Part shown: positions 27,760-36,968 of the stretch, piece after piece
Layout: each line of letters starts with the position of its first letter
How positions within the stretch are numbered: position 1 is the stretch's first letter
Assembly: GCF_004916975.1 (NCBI RefSeq)
Contig: NZ_STGQ01000001.1
Coordinates: forward strand, 3,155,674-3,219,673
DNA: 64,000 nt
Direction: 5' to 3'
DNA from: Paenibacillus dokdonensis
Lineage (GTDB): Bacteria > Bacillota > Bacilli > Paenibacillales > Paenibacillaceae
The notes under the pieces: generated by a model
Databases searched by the model: none
What the model saw: the letters and a program-made list of their open reading frames with translations, nothing else
What the model was told of the DNA's origin: nothing
Position numbers and translations under genes: made by a program

Positions 27760-27931
27760 GGTTCAATTCTCCTTTTTCTAGAAATTGCGTGGATTTTAAA
27801 GAACATTATACCAGGCTGGCCCATGGCAAGCCACTTCATAAGATGAGGTAATAACGGAAACGATGGACACAGCTGGTCTATATTTCAACGGACAGTTGAA
27901 ACAAAGCGGACTATATGAGCTGACAATTTTG

Positions 27932-28759
27932 CTAAAAATTAAACCAATTTATTTTGTAGCGATGTGCTTTAAATAAACCTGCCTTCTCGGCTGTTTTTCG
28001 CGAAGCCATATTACTCTCCATGCAATCCCACCAAGCTGTAATGTTGTTTTCATTGAATTTTTTGATTAATAATTGCGCAATTGAACTAGACAACCCTTGT
28101 CTTTTATAAGCTTCATGCGTTTCTACCCCGATTGCATGCGTGGAACTAAAAATGAATGAGGAAACGGCTATACTTACGATTTCTTTATCCTCCGTGAGTG
28201 CAGCGTAACCATAGCCTTTTCCTAAATAATTATCGAATGTGCCCCAATATTGTTCAATGTAATTCACCAAAAATTCCGCATTTTTTAATCCACCATTATT
28301 CAGTTCATCATAAAAAGCGTCATCAATCTCCGCGGTCATATAAGACGGTGGAATATCTAAGTAGAGACTATCAATTCTATTCATTTCAGATTTATAGACA
28401 TACTGGAAACTTTCTTCTATTTTTCGGTTTTCAAAAGCTTGATATATAGTAGGAAACCAGTCATCCGTATCCACTGAGAACTCAAAACTATGTATATTTT
28501 TATTTCTTAAGAAGGGGATCATTTCATGATCAATGAACGTTTCTATAGATTGATTAAAGTAAGTGTTTCCAGCGCTCCCCATAAAATTAAAACCTCCAAG
28601 CCCACTAGACCATACGATCGCGGATGATGGATTTTGTTCGTTATCTACCCACACTTGCCCTGGATTATTACCAACAACGACGCCTGCAAACATCATATCA
28701 CTATCGGCATGAGCCAATTTATGGGCCAACCATTCATTTCTTTCGTTCAAAAGAATCAA
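27932..28759 (-). CDS. GNAT-family acetyltransferase
   Basis: 275 residues of the GNAT type with a long N-terminal extension: acceptor region about 1-160, then the acetyl-CoA site IGVETHEAYKRQGLSSSIAQLLIKKF and WWDCMESNMASRKTAEKAGL near the C-terminus. Start TTG 28759 lies nine bases after GGGAGG. It is the last gene of the minus-strand run before the TraB-like protein, about 65 nt downstream of it. The substrate is unknown. Confidence 0.82.
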   Translation of the reverse strand: MILLNERNEWLAHKLAHADSDMMFAGVVVGNNPGQVWVDNEQNPSSAIVWSSGLGGFNFMGSAGNTYFNQSIETFIDHEMIPFLRNKNIHSFEFSVDTDDWFPTIYQAFENRKIEESFQYVYKSEMNRIDSLYLDIPPSYMTAEIDDAFYDELNNGGLKNAEFLVNYIEQYWGTFDNYLGKGYGYAALTEDKEIVSIAVSSFIFSSTHAIGVETHEAYKRQGLSSSIAQLLIKKFNENNITAWWDCMESNMASRKTAEKAGLFKAHRYKINWFNF

Positions 28760-28825
28760 ATTCTGTTACCTCCCCTCATTCCGGTTTCTCAAAGGATATA
28801 CGAGTTGGATATCCTTTTCTGCAAT

Positions 28826-29422
28826 CTATCCTTCATACAATATATGATTATGGTCTGCACCTACAATGCACAGCATTCTTTTCCCTGAGTGTTTCAAAAT
28901 GGCGTTTTTTATCCGCTGAATCATAATCAGATGTCTACATACCCACCTAAATAGATGTGCTTGCGGATTTATTTGTTCTAACCACTCGTACTTCTGTTTC
29001 GTAATCATATCGAATTCTACAGAATTGAACGGAATTGCACTCAAATCCCATGTTGAAAGTTGTCTTTGAAACCATTGCTCTAACTCACAGCTCAATTCTT
29101 GTCTTTTTTGTTCATTGTAGATATTGAATGGGTCAAAATCCATCCACACATCCAGCTCAACCCAATCGATAGGTACAAATTCGATTTTATCTTTTTCACA
29201 TAGTGGAAAGATCAAATCCCAATATTCGCTAGCCGGTTCTCCCCAATATCCTCGATTACTGTTATCTAGATTATATTTTTCCCAACTGTCGGGAAGCACC
29301 TCACCACAAATAACATCCGGATTAAATTCTAATATTAACTCCTTAATGAAATCCAGTGATAAATTATACTTTTGCCTGAGTTCATCATCATGTACAACAC
29401 CTAAAATACCTATCGTCGTCAC
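28826..29422 (-). CDS. TraB/ChaN-like protein of unknown function
   Basis: 198 residues from GTG 29422, which has GGGAGG seven bases upstream and overlaps the preceding stop as GTGA. The N-terminal IGILGVVHDDELR and C-terminal CIVGADHNHILYEG each carry the G..H pattern of the TraB/TIKI/ChaN superfamily, and FNPDVICGEVLPDSW resembles its 'PD.I..E' strand. No membrane segment. Function unknown; some relatives are metallopeptidases or haem binders. Coupling to the DUF2087 regulator suggests joint expression. Confidence 0.6.
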   Translation of the reverse strand: MTTIGILGVVHDDELRQKYNLSLDFIKELILEFNPDVICGEVLPDSWEKYNLDNSNRGYWGEPASEYWDLIFPLCEKDKIEFVPIDWVELDVWMDFDPFNIYNEQKRQELSCELEQWFQRQLSTWDLSAIPFNSVEFDMITKQKYEWLEQINPQAHLFRWVCRHLIMIQRIKNAILKHSGKRMLCIVGADHNHILYEG

Positions 29423-30012
29423 GAGAGGACCTCCCATCTCGCCCACATTTCTTGAGGGTTTAATTCGTAAATTTGATTCTCCCTAAACATGAATTGATGC
29501 ATAATAAATTCCCTGCGTATCGTCGCAAAATCATCATGGAAATTTTTAATGAATTCATTGAGCTCCTTCTCGCTATACTTGCGCCCCTTATCCAACTGAG
29601 ACACGAGATGATCCAGCACAATAAGTTTTTTCTTAAGTTGAACCGGGAGACTTTTCAATTTCCCATCGGATGTGAAAAAGTTTTTAATGACGGAATCTTT
29701 CATTCGTTTTTGATCATCATGCGAAATGTCCATATCTCCCTTAGAATTAGCTTTTCTATATATCAAATCTTCCGTAGCGCTGGCATTATTTTTGATGAAG
29801 TAATGATTTAACGAAAAATATATCGTATTTTTATCCCTTCGTTCGTTGATCAGACTCGCTTCTCTCAGTTTCGTCGTATGATGCGTTATTGTAGCAGGTG
29901 TAACACTTAATTTTTCCGCCAATATTTGACCATTAAGTTCTCCATCAGCAAGTAGAATCAAAATTTTTATTCTTGTAGAATCTGCTAGCGCCTTATATGT
30001 TTTCCTGACCGA
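29419..30012 (-). CDS. ArsR-type HTH regulator with C-terminal DUF2087; start codon unclear
   Basis: The frame opens directly after the TAA of the KAS III-like gene. Its first codons already encode the conserved ArsR helix YKALADSTRIKILILLADGE, so the domain starts before the first usual start codon, TTG 29961, which has no ribosome site. Then follow the recognition helix SVTPATITHHTTKLREASLI and, at 110-190, DUF2087 (LKKKLIVLDHL, YSEKELNEFIKNFHDDFATIRRE). It is in frame with the gene upstream. Reinitiation, a non-AUG start, or a stop created by mutation or sequencing error are all possible. Probably regulates its own cluster. Confidence 0.75.
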   Translation of the reverse strand, partial: SVRKTYKALADSTRIKILILLADGELNGQILAEKLSVTPATITHHTTKLREASLINERRDKNTIYFSLNHYFIKNNASATEDLIYRKANSKGDMDISHDDQKRMKDSVIKNFFTSDGKLKSLPVQLKKKLIVLDHLVSQLDKGRKYSEKELNEFIKNFHDDFATIRREFIMHQFMFRENQIYELNPQEMWARWEVLS

Positions 30013-31167
30013 TTATTGGGTTACATGTGTCGACTCAGATGATGAACCCACTACAGTCAATAGCATGACAGAAGTTTGGAATCTACCGCTCTCGGGCACG
30101 ACGCACAACACTTGCTCTCCCTCAGAGAGATGTCCCGAATTCAGCAATTCCTCCAGCATAATATAAATCGAAGCCGAACCCGTATTGCCCTTCGTGTATA
30201 AATTCGTAAACCATTTCTCATCCGGGATAGTCACCCCGCCAAGTTCCAATAACCGGAATATTTCTTCCTTGAAAACATGCGAAGAATAATGACAGACCAT
30301 CCAATCAATCGCCTTAGGGTCAAACCGGCCTTCCTCCACAAGTTCCAAAAATCGAATTACTCCTACCTTTGTTATTTCATTAACAAGCCGTACATCTTGC
30401 TTCAGATTAAGGGCTCCATGATCCGCCGCCTCATGAATGGATGAATAATCAAGCCAGGATTGATTTCCGTCTTCTTTACTCATTCCTGAATACATACAAA
30501 CATCGTATTTATTCGCATACGACTTGTTATCAATCCATTCAATACGGAGCGATTGTCCTACGCTGGAAGGAGTATTTTGCAATATGGCTGCTCCTGCTCC
30601 ATCCGAAAGCATAAATCTTAAAAAATCGGTGTCGAAGGGTACCCGGCTGCTGCCATGAATACCCTGCGCTTCATATTTGGTATGTTTAAATTCACGGCTC
30701 AGAAACTCACTGGCACAAGAGATCGCAACTTCATGCTCACCGGATTTAATATGTAAATAAGCATTCTTAAGCGCATGCATTCCACCCGCACATAACCCGG
30801 AATGTGATGCAATTTCCATAACGGGTAAACCGCTCTCTGCATGCACCATACTCGCAAAGCCAGGTAGAAGCACGTCACCTCTAGTCGTACCTGTCGCAAG
30901 GAATCCGATATCATGATCTGCCACGTTCCCATTTCGTTCTAATGCATCCCGAATAGCCAGAGAAGCCATCTCTGCGTTCGTGTATAAACTCTTCTGTTCT
31001 TTATCCATCGCATAATACCGATACCGAATTTGATTCTTCTCAAGAATAAGACGCTTGGTTTTGGAAGGCTTACCTCCAATTTTGCCGAGATAATCCTCCA
31101 TATCATCATTGCTAACCGGGGATCCAGGAAGAAACTTACCCATACCTGTAATGTAGACTGAATTCAT
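30013..31167 (-). CDS. Beta-ketoacyl-ACP synthase III-like condensing enzyme
   Basis: 384 residues of the thiolase fold. The KAS III triad is seen as Cys126 (SHSGLCAGGMHAL), His in WMVCHYSSH near 289, and Asn in YTKGNTGSASIYIML near 335. It differs from housekeeping FabH in length and in the DIGFLATGTTRGDVLLPGFAS region, resembling secondary-metabolism KAS III enzymes such as those for resorcinols or beta-lactone-type products. ATG 31167 follows GAGAGGTG. No acyl-carrier or other synthase genes are adjacent, so the product is unknown. Confidence 0.82.
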   Translation of the reverse strand: MNSVYITGMGKFLPGSPVSNDDMEDYLGKIGGKPSKTKRLILEKNQIRYRYYAMDKEQKSLYTNAEMASLAIRDALERNGNVADHDIGFLATGTTRGDVLLPGFASMVHAESGLPVMEIASHSGLCAGGMHALKNAYLHIKSGEHEVAISCASEFLSREFKHTKYEAQGIHGSSRVPFDTDFLRFMLSDGAGAAILQNTPSSVGQSLRIEWIDNKSYANKYDVCMYSGMSKEDGNQSWLDYSSIHEAADHGALNLKQDVRLVNEITKVGVIRFLELVEEGRFDPKAIDWMVCHYSSHVFKEEIFRLLELGGVTIPDEKWFTNLYTKGNTGSASIYIMLEELLNSGHLSEGEQVLCVVPESGRFQTSVMLLTVVGSSSESTHVTQ

Positions 31168-31305
31168 AGAACACCTCTCAAATTTTAATATATTTGTTAA
31201 TTATTATAACTTATAGCATTTGTAAAGTATTGGATTTTTTTGTACTTAATCTCAGATATTTGACGGATTTTGTAATTTATTCTCGTTAGCTCTTTGAATA
31301 GCAGA

Positions 31306-31342
31306 CAAAAAGACGCCTGGATCATCCGCATCCGAGCGTCTT
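31306..31342 (-). terminator. Terminator of merR-trx
   Basis: AAGACGC / GCGTCTT stem around a 19-nt partly paired loop (GGATGCGGATGATCC), followed by TTTTTG on the minus strand. Confidence 0.7.
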
Positions 31343-31398
31343 CTTTATTCTCTATTTTTGAAAGTCATCGTCTACATCTTCTTCATTCGTTTTACACT

Positions 31399-31719
31399 CT
31401 ACTCCACATACCTCGCAAGCGCCGCCTGGTATACTCCCTTGGGTCTGAGTCCAATCAATTTGTCCATCGGTTCGCCGTTACGGAACACGATTACGGTAGG
31501 CGTGGACATGACGCCGAATTCTGCGGCTATCTCAGGTGTTTCGTCACAATCCACTTTCAAGATCGATAGTCGGTCCCCTTCTTCATTACTCAATTCGTCA
31601 AGAATAGGAAGCAGCACTTTACAGGGCGGGCACCACTTCGTGACAAAATCGACAAACGTCACTCCCTTCTCTCGAATGGCACTCTGAAAAGTTGATGCAT
31701 TGATGGTTTCTATACTCAT
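31399..31719 (-). CDS. Thioredoxin
   Basis: 106-residue thioredoxin with the redox site TKWCPPCK near 29-36 (WCPPC instead of the standard WCGPC) and the cis-Pro segment MSTPTVIVFRNGE. Cytosolic, no signal peptide. GGAGG precedes ATG 31719, two bases after the MerR stop, so the two form an operon. The Pro in CPPC would be expected to shift redox potential relative to TrxA. A second thioredoxin for stress use is likely, with the main trxA elsewhere. Confidence 0.9.
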   Translation of the reverse strand: MSIETINASTFQSAIREKGVTFVDFVTKWCPPCKVLLPILDELSNEEGDRLSILKVDCDETPEIAAEFGVMSTPTVIVFRNGEPMDKLIGLRPKGVYQAALARYVE

Positions 31720-31721
31720 GT

Positions 31722-32093
31722 TCAGTCCTCCGGTCCACTTGTTTTCCGTTCATCTAGAATCGACTGCATGCGTTCCTCCAGATTCATCTTGATGTTTTGC
31801 AGCTGGAGTATTTGTGCTTCGATCTCCGCAAGTTTTTGGCGGTATACTGGAAACACTTCCTTGCAGAACGCCTCTTTAATCGTCAAGACGCAGTGCAGAA
31901 AACTGGCGATCTGCTCCGTAGTCAATCCCAGATTGAGATACAGCTGTATGGTCCGCACCTGCTCTTCCGCAAATGGCGAATATTCCCGGTAGCCGTTCTC
32001 GCGCCGAATCGGCGTAAGCAATCCCTGCTCATCGTAATAACGAAGCGATCGGATGCTGACTCCGGTGCGGACTGCAAGTTCTCCAATTTTCAT
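31722..32093 (-). CDS. MerR-family regulator
   Basis: 123 residues. N-terminal winged helix MKIGELAVRTGVSIRSLRYYDEQGLLTP (20-residue core typical of MerR), followed by the SPFAEEQVRTIQLYLNLGLTTEQIASFL second HTH half and a coiled C-terminal dimer helix. A single Cys in FLHCVL and one at FCKEV could sense thiol state. ATG 32093 has AGGAGG upstream. It precedes the thioredoxin gene and probably controls it. Confidence 0.9.
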   Translation of the reverse strand: MKIGELAVRTGVSIRSLRYYDEQGLLTPIRRENGYREYSPFAEEQVRTIQLYLNLGLTTEQIASFLHCVLTIKEAFCKEVFPVYRQKLAEIEAQILQLQNIKMNLEERMQSILDERKTSGPED

Positions 32094-32235
32094 ACTTCAG
32101 CGCCTCCTACATGAATGATTCGATTTCATTCTATACCCTGACATTAATGTGAGGGTCAAGAGATAATTTCTCTCCAAATAAATTAATATGAGCGGACGAT
32201 AACCCGTTAAAAGTCTGAATATGTGATGGAGTGCT

Positions 32236-32769
32236 CTATTCCTTGTACCTTATTACCGTTCCAGCAATCACGTCATATATCGTTTGTTTATTTTTACTCC
32301 ACAATGGACTTATCAGGTAGAAAAGTATTAATCCGTAGACCGTCGCCAATAAAACATAAATGATGGAGTCAGGGTAATCGGAAGGAATAACCATGTGCCA
32401 AATGGTGAAATGGGCCAGCTCCCAAGGAAGAAATTTAAGCGCAGAACGAAAAAGTGAGGAACCGAGTCCGATGGATTGACCGCGAATACCACTTACTACA
32501 ATCCCCATTTTTCGTTTCCCCCATGTCGCATGTGATTTTGAAAATTCACCTATGGCAAAATACAGATACACTGGCAAGGTAATAAAAAGAAACCCGGTGA
32601 TCTCTGCCAGCAAGGCATTTGTCGTAAACAGTGGAACCAACCACGGTCGTATAAGAAAAGACAGGCCCACCAGCAGGAGCAGATAGCTCGCAATGATCAC
32701 ATAATCCCACAAAAAGGCGATTATACGCGTACCTAAAGATACGCTTTTCATATTTCCATGTATATGCAT
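32236..32769 (-). CDS. RDD-family membrane protein
   Basis: 177 residues from ATG 32769 (GAGGGG eight bases before). RDD domain: SLGTRIIAFLWDYVIIASYLLL has the R..A...D signature, followed by two more helices and ATWGKRKMGIVV. Four hydrophobic segments in total. An in-frame upstream extension to 32925 is possible but adds nonconserved sequence. RDD proteins are inner-membrane proteins, some acting as Na+/H+ antiporters; function here unknown. Confidence 0.78.
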   Translation of the reverse strand: MHIHGNMKSVSLGTRIIAFLWDYVIIASYLLLLVGLSFLIRPWLVPLFTTNALLAEITGFLFITLPVYLYFAIGEFSKSHATWGKRKMGIVVSGIRGQSIGLGSSLFRSALKFLPWELAHFTIWHMVIPSDYPDSIIYVLLATVYGLILFYLISPLWSKNKQTIYDVIAGTVIRYKE

Positions 32770-33134
32770 AGCTATACCCCTCAGAAAATAATCCGGGATT
32801 ACATTTAATGAATCCTGCCCGGTAGCTTCATAGTACTTTAACAAGAACACTGCTTCTGAGCTGTACGGCAGCTTTTTGAATGATTCTACAGGATCTGCAG
32901 TAGAGTAAACGAGTAAGCCGCTCATGGATAAACCTGAAATCTACAAGGGGATTAATTTTTCGTCGTAATAAGTGATCTCAGGTATTAATGCCGCATTTGC
33001 GTTCACTGATCAGGGACACCCTGTTACCATCCGCAATAATAGATCAACATCTGGAATCTTATACGCTTCATCCTCGTGAATATTCAAGGTCATTAGAAGC
33101 ATTCTACCTATTGCCCTGTAGGTAACGACTTTTC
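32770..33134. other. Intergenic region without a supported gene
   Basis: The minus strand holds only a possible 30-codon frame at 33013-33105 ending NIHEDEAYKIPDVDLLLRM and a further extension of the RDD frame. No ribosome site, terminator or RNA motif is convincing. It may include remnants of a lost gene. Confidence 0.3.
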
Positions 33135-33962
33135 TTAAGGTCTCAGTAAACTCTTGAGATGCTCTGCAGTCGATGATGAAGCGATATAAATCATGATCTT
33201 TAGCGTTGGATCATTTGGTTGCTGCAATGTCACGTGCTCAAACTCCATCTCCCCGATCAAGGAGTCACTCCATCGCTTGTGGCAATCGGTGATGACTTGA
33301 ACGTCATGTCGCAGCCAGCAAGAACGGAACAGTTCACTTATCTGCATAAATTCCTCTATCAGTTCCTTAAACCTCGGGTCATGTTGGCAGTACACGTAAT
33401 CTGCTCGAAACCGTGCAATCATGACACGCGCTTTTTCTTCCCAATCCAAGTTGTTCATTTGAAGCGATGGATCAGTCAAAAACCGTCTTAGCCAATTGGG
33501 CCGTTGCTGCATTTCCTTAGAGAAAACCGGTAGTCTAAACACAACCTCCGCCGCTTTGTTCCACATCAATAAATCCCAACTTCTCCCCAGTATAAAAGCT
33601 GGATTAGGTTCAAGAGCAAACACTGTTCGCTCCAAACCAGTACTCACTTCTTGATCCACTTCATCTTTCTCCAATTCTGTTTGGCTTGCCAGCATGTGGA
33701 GATGACGTCGTTCATCCATGGACAATCGTAACCCTTCGGACAAACCATCCAGTACCTGCTCGGACGGATTAACTACTCTGCCCTGTTCCAATGAGGTATA
33801 CCACGAGGTACTTATATGGGCAAGTTGGGCCACCTCTTCACGTCGAAGTCCAAGCGTTCGGCGTCGACCATATGACGGCAACCCTACTTCTTCCGGGGTA
33901 AGGCGCTCTCGACGTGCTCGCAAAAATTCACCCAGCGATTCGTTTGTAGAACTCTTTTTCAT
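33135..33962 (-). CDS. XRE-type regulator with MmyB-like ligand domain
   Basis: 275 residues. HTH at 10-75 (LGEFLRARRERLTPEEVGLP, LRREEVAQLAHISTSWYTSLEQG), then MmyB-like PAS-type ligand-binding domain at 105-270 (NPAFILGRSWDLLMWNKAAE). MmyB-type domains bind fatty acids in studied relatives. ATG 33962 has GGGG upstream. It is divergent from the epimerase at 34080, the usual arrangement in which this regulator represses a neighbouring oxidoreductase. Confidence 0.9.
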   Translation of the reverse strand: MKKSSTNESLGEFLRARRERLTPEEVGLPSYGRRRTLGLRREEVAQLAHISTSWYTSLEQGRVVNPSEQVLDGLSEGLRLSMDERRHLHMLASQTELEKDEVDQEVSTGLERTVFALEPNPAFILGRSWDLLMWNKAAEVVFRLPVFSKEMQQRPNWLRRFLTDPSLQMNNLDWEEKARVMIARFRADYVYCQHDPRFKELIEEFMQISELFRSCWLRHDVQVITDCHKRWSDSLIGEMEFEHVTLQQPNDPTLKIMIYIASSSTAEHLKSLLRP

Positions 33963-34079
33963 AGTTTAATCCCCTTCATCCTAACACTACCAATCGTACG
34001 ATAAACACAGGAAGGCAGTTGATTCCACAATCTGTAATACTACAAGTATAGCATCGACAATATGAGGAGGACATCAAAA

Positions 34080-34928
34080 GTGAATATATTCGTAACTGGA
34101 GCAACAGGAAAAATTGGAAGCCGGTTTGTACCTCGTTTACTGCAACGCGGTCATAACATTAAAATTTTGGTTCGCGATGTTTCGAAGGCGGACTCTTTTC
34201 AACAGCAAGGGGTCGAGGTTATAGAAGGTGACCTTTTGCAAATAGAAAATCTCGCAACTACATTGCAAGGCATGGATACCGTGGTACATCTGGCGGCACA
34301 ATTTCGTGGAGTAGATGAAGCAACTGCGAGAATATCTAACATCGATGCCAGCATTCTTTTAGCAAAGGCTGCCCTGAAGGCGAATGTTCCAAGGTTTGTG
34401 TTTGCTAGCACAAATTTAGTTTATGGTGCAGGTACTCATAGCAGACCGAGCCGTGAATATGATGGGCTACGACCTGCATCCCCTTATCCACAAACTAAAG
34501 CGGCAGCTGAAAAAGATTTGCTTCTGATGCATCGTGAGCAGGGATTAGGTCTTCGTATCGTAAGATTTGCTTTTGTCTATGGAGAGCGTGATCCCCATAT
34601 CTCGGAATTTCTGCCGATCATGAGCAAATGGAACCCTGCCAAACGACTCCATATGGTACACCATGCGGATGTAGGCCAAGCGCTGCTACTTGCCACCTCC
34701 ACACCGGACATTGATGGCAGCATCTATAACGTTGCCGATGACTCCCCCATAACAGTGTCAGAGCTGGTTCAACTCCATGGTTTTCCTCACCAAGAATTAG
34801 TGGGAGCCTTACAGCAAGAATTCAATCCATGGGATATGATCGTGGATACAACACTCATACGGGACGAATTAAACTATCGTCCTATATTCCCTTCCTTCTA
34901 TACGGCAAGGGATGCAGGAGCATTGTAA
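34080..34928 (+). CDS. NAD-dependent epimerase/dehydratase (SDR)
   Basis: 282 residues. N-terminal Rossmann VTGATGKIGSRF, VVHLAAQFRGVDEA and the extended-SDR Tyr/Lys in SPYPQTKAAAEK. GTG 34080 is preferred: AGGAGG lies nine bases upstream, overlapping an ATG at 34062. Substrate unknown; sugar nucleotide or small ketone are family options. The divergent MmyB-type gene is the likely regulator. Confidence 0.85.
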   Translation: MNIFVTGATGKIGSRFVPRLLQRGHNIKILVRDVSKADSFQQQGVEVIEGDLLQIENLATTLQGMDTVVHLAAQFRGVDEATARISNIDASILLAKAALKANVPRFVFASTNLVYGAGTHSRPSREYDGLRPASPYPQTKAAAEKDLLLMHREQGLGLRIVRFAFVYGERDPHISEFLPIMSKWNPAKRLHMVHHADVGQALLLATSTPDIDGSIYNVADDSPITVSELVQLHGFPHQELVGALQQEFNPWDMIVDTTLIRDELNYRPIFPSFYTARDAGAL

Positions 34929-34933
34929 TAGCT

Positions 34934-34966
34934 TTTAAGCCCCTTATCCCTTTTAGGGGCTTTTTC
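34934..34966 (+). terminator. Terminator after epimerase
   Basis: AAGCCCCT / AGGGGCTT stem with TATCCCTTTT loop followed by TTTTT. Confidence 0.85.
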
Positions 34967-35105
34967 AGTTTCATAACAGGCGAGTAGATCTTCATCTAAA
35001 GATCTTGTTCGTATTAGGCTAGCCTACGGGATCAAACCGCTGAGCAACTGGGCCAAGTAACCTACCAGCAAAAACAATACCTTGAGCAATACTGTTACAT
35101 CTCAT

Positions 35106-35600
35106 CTATTCTTTCAGTACCATCAATATTACGCATTCCACGTGACTTGAGTGTCGGCCACTCTTATCGACCAAACGATGTGCCATCTCAGAAGTCAGTT
35201 CATCCAACTTCATGAACCGCTTGAGTTCCTTCTTCAATCGAACGATACTTTCACCTATGCTACTACTTGCCTGTAAAGACTGAAAGCCTTTTAACTGATC
35301 TTAAAGGCTACATAGTAGCATTGCCGCTTTCTGTTGCTTCCTTGTATTCGGTCATTTCATCTTTTCTCTCAAATGTGTTGATAGCATGGTCAAGTGTGAT
35401 AATACCGATATGATTCGCTAACGCAATATCTCTGATCTGATAGGATAGCCCACCGTTACGAGCAAGGCGTGAGAGTTCTGTTGCTAGAATTGCATCAAAT
35501 TTTAGAGCCTTTGCATCCCGTATCAAGCGTTGCAGATTTTCTCTCTTTCCAGTTGTCCCGCTCTCAACATCTACATAGAAGTCAAATACATAAAATGAAA
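35106..35600 (-). pseudogene. Decayed serine recombinase
   Basis: Two matching remnants on the minus strand. At 35308-35600: YVDVESGTTGKRENLQRLIR followed by FDAILATELSRLARNGGLSYQIRDIA and IGIITLDHAIN, which is the resolvase catalytic domain of a large serine recombinase without its N-terminal catalytic Ser region. At 35106-35260, in another frame: LKKELKRFMKLDELTSEMAHRLVDK, matching the C-terminal DUF4368-type tail. The central recombinase domain is deleted. A relic of an integrative element, not functional. Confidence 0.8.
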
Positions 35601-35602
35601 CA

Positions 35603-35653
35603 GCGGCGCACTAGGACTTGAAAAATAAAGTCTTAGACTGCCGCTGCTTTTAT
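35603..35653. terminator. Hairpin at MFS/recombinase-relic junction
   Basis: Nested inverted repeat: AGCGGC...GCCGCT outside and TAAGACTT...AAGTCcTA inside, followed on the minus strand by GTTTCATTTT. It probably ends the MFS transcript; being at the edge of the relic it could alternatively be an element end. Confidence 0.6.
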
Positions 35654-35692
35654 TGCTATCGTACCCGTTACTTCAATAATTTATAGATATAG

Positions 35693-36886
35693 TTAATTTT
35701 TCTCTGTCGTATAATAAATCATCGCGATGACCGGAAAAGCTATTCCAATCCACAACACTGCACTCCAGCCACCTAAGGCATATGCCCACCCACCTAAGGC
35801 TGATCCTATGGCACCGCCAAGAAAAAAAATGGCCATGTATAATCCATTTAATCGGCTACGAAACTCTGCCCCTAATGAAAAGATGACACGTTGTCCAAGA
35901 ACCAGATTAGCAGAAACTCCCATGTCTAAAAGGATCGCTGCAACAACTAGGGTTGCAACTGCAGCCCTCGAACCGCCTTGAATCATCAGGGGAAGCAATA
36001 TAGAAATGATAACAATAGCTAGCGCTAATCCTGTGGCAGGTCGAATCCAGCCTCTATCTGCAAAACGTCCTGCCACAGGCGCAGCAACCGCTCCGGATAC
36101 TCCAACCAGCGCGAATAATGCAATCTCTTTTTGAGAAAAATGAAAAGTGGAGCTGCTCAATAACAAAGGAACCGTTGTCCAGAACAGACTAAATGTTCCG
36201 AACACACAAGCGTGATAGATCGCTCGACGACGCAGAACCGGAGTCGTTCGGAGTATATGCCACATGGAGCCCATAAGGGTTGGGTATCGTACATTTATCA
36301 ACGGTTTCCTTGCAGGCAGCGCCTTTGCTAATAAAAGTGCCAGAACAAAGATCATTGCAGCAGACAAGAAGAATACAGCGTGCCAGCTCAGGAGATCTGC
36401 CACCAAACTCGATACAGGACGCGCAAGCATGATACCGAGTAACAGACCACTCATGACATTACCAACTGCACGTCCGCGCGAGGCATTGGGCGATAGATGA
36501 GCTGCATAAGGTACAAGCACCTGAGCTGCGACTGACCCTACCCCAATAAATAGTGAAGCTATGAGGAATAGCGCTGCATTTTTCGCTACCGCCGCAATCG
36601 CCAAACCGACTGCAGTGAAGAGCAATAATGTCACTACCAGCCGTCGGTTTTCAAGAATGTCTCCCAAGGGTACGATAAATAATAAGCCGACACCGTAACC
36701 AATCTGGGTAAGTGTGACGACAAGCCCTACAGTTTCTGTAGATAACCCGATTGCTGAACTGATTGGTCCCACCAGGGGCTGCGCATAATAGAGATTAGCG
36801 GCGATTAAACCGCATGAAATTGCTAGAAGGAGGGTGATCCAAGATGAAACAGTTTTCTCAACTTTTTGGTCTGCACTTAAACTCAT
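35693..36886 (-). CDS. MFS efflux transporter
   Basis: 397 residues, 12 predicted transmembrane helices of the drug:H+/sugar-efflux MFS group (YnfM/AraJ-like). [12 protein letters not shown] matches the loop 2-3 motif (G..aD...R). [14 protein letters not shown] at helix 1 is characteristic of the subgroup. ATG 36886 has AAGGAG upstream. It is preceded by a TetR gene on the same strand, with a perfect operator-like palindrome between them. Likely exports a small toxic compound sensed by the TetR protein. Confidence 0.9.
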   Translation of the reverse strand: MSLSADQKVEKTVSSWITLLLAISCGLIAANLYYAQPLVGPISSAIGLSTETVGLVVTLTQIGYGVGLLFIVPLGDILENRRLVVTLLLFTAVGLAIAAVAKNAALFLIASLFIGVGSVAAQVLVPYAAHLSPNASRGRAVGNVMSGLLLGIMLARPVSSLVADLLSWHAVFFLSAAMIFVLALLLAKALPARKPLINVRYPTLMGSMWHILRTTPVLRRRAIYHACVFGTFSLFWTTVPLLLSSSTFHFSQKEIALFALVGVSGAVAAPVAGRFADRGWIRPATGLALAIVIISILLPLMIQGGSRAAVATLVVAAILLDMGVSANLVLGQRVIFSLGAEFRSRLNGLYMAIFFLGGAIGSALGGWAYALGGWSAVLWIGIAFPVIAMIYYTTEKN

Positions 36887-36932
36887 AGCAAGCTCCTTTA
36901 CAATAGTTATGGAAGATGGTAGATGTATTTTT

Positions 36933-36948
36933 CGGAACGATCGTTCCG
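36933..36948. promoter_or_regulatory. Probable TetR operator before the MFS gene
   Basis: Perfect 16-base palindrome CGGAACGATCGTTCCG, between the TetR stop (36969) and the MFS start (36886). A related degenerate copy lies upstream of the TetR gene, which supports it being that regulator's binding site. Confidence 0.75.
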
Positions 36949-36968
36949 GTATGATCAAAAAAAATATG

